Assembly: GCA_024529925.1 (NCBI GenBank)
Contig: JAFEUB010000840.1
Coordinates: 1,122,501 to 1,186,500 of the forward strand
Length of the DNA stretch: 64,000 nt
Direction of reading: 5' to 3'
Source: Ophthalmolycus amberensis
Taxonomy: Eukaryota > Chordata > Actinopteri > Perciformes > Zoarcidae
This document shows, one piece after another, positions 59,540 to 64,000 of the stretch; the stretch's first letter is position 1; every line of letters begins with the position of its first letter. A program made the translations under genes and the position numbers. The notes under the pieces are model-generated. The model had not been told where the DNA came from, ran no database searches, and saw only the letters and a program-made list of their open reading frames with translations.

Positions 59540-62500
59540 GTGAGTTAATTTTACCTCCCACTTACGTAAGTGTGTTTGTGTTTGTGCCATTGCCATCACA
59601 CTGACTTTTTTTGCTGCCTGCGAGGCCTTTTGAGGTTGAACACCTCTTAAGTTAACAGGCGGTGTGGATCAAGGTCACGCATGCACGGGCTAAACGGCGG
59701 CCCCTTCAACACTTCAGCTAGGCAATAAAAACACAACTCCGGGGTGAATAATATGTGTGTTCACTTTCACTTCTCTGGCTGAATGGGGCTGACACGCCCC
59801 CCCCCCCCATCCTCCCCCATCCTCCCCCCCTACACACACATATCTCATGTTCCACAGAAGGGCGTGCTGTCTCAGGCCCTGCTGCCACTGCTTGTGTTTG
59901 ACCCAGCAGATATTGCGTCGTATCACGCCTGATGCACTGACACTGTAAGTGTGGGAAACCAGCACTTCCCCCATGAAATAGCGGCACGACGTCTAAAAAA
60001 AAAAGCTAAACTAAAAGCAGAATTAAACAACTTTGTGAACAACAAGCATGTTATTCAAACTAATTGGTGACTGCATTGTAAAATAATTCTACGTGTGGCA
60101 GTGTAACGGCAATCCATGACCGTCGTAAATGTGTGTTTAGCTCAGAAAGAATCGTCTGAATTTATTCACGTGGACAAGCCAGCTGATCCACAGACATCCA
60201 CGTGTGTCCCACGAAGAACTCTGAACCGCTGTGGGTTCTACTTGCCCTTTTTGAAATTTGTCAGTAGATTAATAATTAAAGATGCTACTCACTTTCTCTT
60301 TGAGAGATGTCTGTAGTGATGGATTAGACGGGGTTCAGCTGAGATTGCATTCTGCTCGGTACCCGTGGTGATATCCAGATATGGCCGCGTGGTTTTGGAA
60401 ATGGAATCGTACTGTTGTGCTACCTTCGGCTGAAGGCAACTCCGGATGGAGGAATATTTATTTTTTCAGGATTTCCAAAGACAAAGGGATTGTAGTCAAA
60501 GGGCACTCTGGAACCTGTGTAGGATATGGCAAAGGGATTTGTTGTCCATTTTAATCACATTCTTGAGCTCAGGTGTGATTGGTCGAGAGCTAAAAAAGGC
60601 TATTTTGTTGGACAGTGGATTTTATTTTATTTTCCCAGTGATTCGGCTCCTCTTTTTATTATTAAAAATATTATTATTATTATTATTATTAGGGAGCTGT
60701 GAGGTTTTTTTGGCCAGTTTCCACAACCGCTCAGTGATGGCGTATGTGATTAGTATTTATACTAGTCTTAAAATGAGTTATTTAGCATCGCAAACACGCA
60801 TGTCAGAACACATTAAGGAGCACAGAGATGGGCATTACTAGTTTCCTCTTCCCCCATCTGATCCGATCCTTCCTGTTATGTTATTCTCAGTCTTGGGGGG
60901 GGGGAGGGTTCAGTGTCTCACTCAGACTTTGTGCTTCGGTGTTGGTGTATGTTATGGCGGGTCGGTGAATAGAGGAGACGAGGTTGTTGGCGGTGAAAGG
61001 ACCAATAAATACGCCGTTGCAAACGGCGAGTACGTAGGAGCGGCTTATGACGCAAAACGTGCTTTTGATGCAGAATACGGAGCGGTTTGGTAAACTTCAA
61101 GGTTGACATTTGAAATGAACTTGACTTTTGTGAAATGTGTCGCTAATAAAAATACACTTGCACCTGGGAGTTGTCCCCGTGCAGCTGGTCCGGTGCCTTA
61201 CCCCGAAGGCACGTTGAGAGCAGTGGCAGCAGCAAACGGTTAAACTCCCCGAGCATTTGAAAATGATCCCGTTAAGATCTTCGTTGGACTTAACTTGATG
61301 ACCTCATGCTCATAGCCACTGCCACGTCGATGTTTCAACTGAATTATTGATTGCAAAATATATATTTTTTTCACCCGTAAGATAAAGGACGTTCTTGTGG
61401 GTAAAGTTAGCAAACTTTCACCGGCAGCTCCTACATATTATCCTTATCAAAATGTAGAATATTCTAAATCTTATGTATTTGTGCCGGAGCTAAAACACAG
61501 TTGTTGTTTTTTTTTCTCTCCGTGTTACATCCGTAGAAAGATACAGAACGGTTTGCAGCTACAGATGCGTATGTAAACAACCGCGTCGTAGGCTGTAGGT
61601 CGTATTTGGCAGACTTGTGTCACACTCTTCGGATCTGACAGAGCCTCACCCTGAGAAGTGAGCGCTGACATTTGGAAGTCTCTCCGAATTGTGGCCTTAG
61701 TGCACAGGCGTAGCAAAGTCCTCCACACTTGTTGCACATCTGTCCTCATCTAATTGGCAAGTCACTCGAGGCTTGTTGCGGTACCTTTTCCCTTTTTCAT
61801 AATATTTATCGTTACCTCTGTATGTTGTGGAAGGGGATTTTCATTCCACACTAGTTGAGGTATTTTTGGGGGCTTTTTATTTATTTTGTAGCCTTTTATT
61901 AGATGGCAGACAGGAAATGAAGGGTGAGAGAGGCCTGGCCGGACTCCATCATTGGGGCGTGGTGTTAACATGGTCGGCGTCAGAGGATGCCTCGAATACA
62001 TACGTTTTAATGACTATTAACATCATCATATTGGACGTTGACTTTTACACAGTCTGTATTCATAAAGATGTGGAGCCAAGTGAGATTTGCAATCCTGTCT
62101 GATGTTAATGAAACAATTCTTTTTAATATGATTTATTCGCTCTGTTGCCAGGCGGTTTTGTCTCAACACCCCCAAACCTGAAATATATTAACAATACTAT
62201 AATACTCCTGTTATTATAACCAATGGCTTCGTCATAATAAACAACAAAGTGAAGCTTTTTTGTTTGCTTGACATTCTTATAATCGGATGAGTGTTTGACA
62301 GTCTAATTGAAATACCAAAGATCCTGCTCAAATAGATGCAGAAATTGATATTTCCTAGCTGCTAATGTGCTGTTGTTTATCCGTTCGGGGTGCGATAGAA
62401 GATTACAGCCGTCTGTGTCGTTCTCCTCACTATTAGTCACTGTGCTGTATCCGCCGCGCCGTCGTATACATCTTACCGCTCGCGCTATCAAGATGGCACC

Positions 62501-64000
62501 GCATTAGGGTCTGTCATATCTCTTTTTTTTTTTTATAAAGTTGCTCAGCGCGAGTGAAAAGGACCGGCACCCGGTCCGGCGGATGCGGCCGGTTCTTGAT
62601 GCGCTTGCAGATGTCGGTTCGATACGAGCCGCCCACTTTCAGCAGTGCTTGAATGAATCCTCGGCAGCAGTTTTCTGTCCTCGGTAACCTTGAAGGGCGC
62701 GAGTGGCTGGAGGTGCTGCGACTGTGAACAAGTTGAGTCATAGGATTCGCACAAGGGGAAAGTGGAAATCATATCTAATTTCCATTTTTGTTTCCTTGTT
62801 TGTTCGTCTCATTTTATCTATTTTTTAAATATAGATGCCTGAATTAAACTAACGTGGCTGACTGACAAACGCGCACAAAGAATAGTCATTATCATGAAGT
62901 AATATAATAAACATTATCATGAAGTAATATTAGTTAAAAAGCAAACACAAAAAGAGGCATTTCTTGCTTCGATTACATTGATGTTCTCATTATTTTAGCC
63001 CAACTTCTCCCTGAAAGAGCTATAGAATCAAACGTAGCATCCACAAAAATGCCAGGATGTGAAATTACGTGCACACAGTCAAAGCCTTCCTCTTATTCTT
63101 TATTAGTGTTTTCTTTTTATTTATTTATATTTTTCCAAGCGTGCGCTCAGCCTTTTGTCCGGTTATGAAAACACGCAGACCGGGATGAATGTGAATGAGA
63201 CATATGGGGAAGCGCAGCCTGGGGCTTCAAAACACACATGCTGGTAATTCAGAACATATTTACCATTTTTCATGATGCTTTTGTGCAAGTTTTTGGGAAA
63301 TATGCGAGCCGCAGCATCTGTTCCCGAAGACGCTTCGAGAGGCAGGTCGGCATGAACAAGGGGAGATCACATGGAACACGATTTAGCGTTTGAGAAGTAA
63401 CAGTTGAGAGCTCAACAAGGCAGCAGAGTGATTCCAGGTTGGCGCTTTTTTGTATTGTTTTATGTAAAGCGGTTATATGGGAAAAGAAAAATGGGTAAAA
63501 AGTCTTCAGGGACCTACAAAAGGTTATGTTTGAATGCAAAATGTGAATTTATCACGACCACGTGATACCGTTCATTTTACTTTAAACGGCAAAGGTTTCA
63601 ATCTAACTTACTGCAACCTGTAAAACCCACAAACATCTATGAATGTTGCTGAATGAGCCCAGGTCAATGCCTACTATGCAAGAGGAAAGCAGTAGAATAA
63701 GGCATGGATAAACAGCTGTTTTTGGGCAGATCTAAATCCTATCGGGTGGGATTTTGGAAGTAAAGTCAAATCAGCGAGCTAAACTCCGACTTGCCCTTGT
63801 TTAAGTGTAGCAGGTGCTCCGTCTCCTGCAGTTCATTATGGCTGAAGGCGTTATTAGTTCACGCTGTATCTGTCTCCCGTCGTTACGCGCAGAACATCGG
63901 ATGTTTGTCAGGGCGGTAATGTAATATCTTGTGTAACACCAGCCGAATCCGGATCACACTCATAATGGCGTTGCATATTTTCTTCAGTAAAATGAAAAGA
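59540..64000 (+). other. msi2: msi2 intron 4 (runs off the window)
   Basis: No further Musashi exon was found. It contains a poly-C patch at 59799-59808, a (TTA)n tract at 60670-60692, and otherwise unremarkable AT-rich sequence. Confidence 0.65.
62887..62930. repeat. 19-bp direct repeat
   Basis: CATTATCATGAAGTAATAT occurs at 62887-62905 and again at 62912-62930. Confidence 0.9.

Noticed and set aside
60878..61093. 71-codon frame with Gly/Ala-rich sequence in msi2 intron 4
   Set aside because: No splice phase compatible with Musashi RRM2 and no family resemblance.

Overview
This is vertebrate nuclear DNA, almost certainly from a teleost fish. Coding exons are split by GT-AG introns and match vertebrate families closely. 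Introns are compact and full of long (CA)n/(TG)n and poly-C tracts. The interspersed repeats are hAT-type elements, a tRNA-headed SINE-like repeat and a Ty3/Gypsy LTR element of kinds common in fish. I cannot name the species. No prokaryotic system, CRISPR array, rRNA or intact tRNA gene was seen.

Layout, left to right, with every host gene on the + strand. (1) 183-3663: a defective LTR retrotransposon on the minus strand, with its 5' LTR cut off by a large TATATGCA-type microsatellite (3661-4131). It appears to lie in an intron of vezf1. (2) 4394-5827: the last three coding exons of vezf1 (zinc-finger transcription factor), then a 3' UTR to about 7,990. (3) 8,000-16,100: intergenic DNA with two related hAT-like elements, one complete with a perfect 8-bp target-site duplication and one broken by an exon-like insert. 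(4) 16658-38815: the complete gene ksr1 (kinase suppressor of Ras 1), 20 coding exons, 974 residues, reconstructed exon by exon. (5) 43878-44585: evi2a, a small single-pass membrane protein. (6) 46988-49203: omg (oligodendrocyte-myelin glycoprotein), whose start codon is in an 8-nt coding piece of exon 1. (7) 49,204-57,942: a gene-free stretch. (8) 57943-59539: the first four coding exons of msi2 (Musashi-2 RNA-binding protein), which runs off the right end.

KSR1 scaffolds RAF-MEK-ERK signalling, VEZF1 is a DNA-binding regulator, Musashi-2 regulates translation, and OMG and EVI2A are membrane or surface proteins. The genes do not form an operon-like unit. The interest is in synteny: EVI2A and OMG lie inside an intron of NF1 in mammals, whereas here they sit between ksr1 and msi2 with no NF1 exon that I recognise.

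The most notable signals are: the gag/protease-only LTR element with a tRNA-Pro-type primer site; the apparently host-less evi2a/omg pair; a possible frame break near the evi2a C-terminus; a 42-nt in-frame ksr1 exon carrying the FIFP ERK-docking motif; homopolymer and dinucleotide tracts sitting directly at splice acceptors; and a strand-biased excess of long poly-C runs. I found no convincing undescribed multi-gene system in this window.
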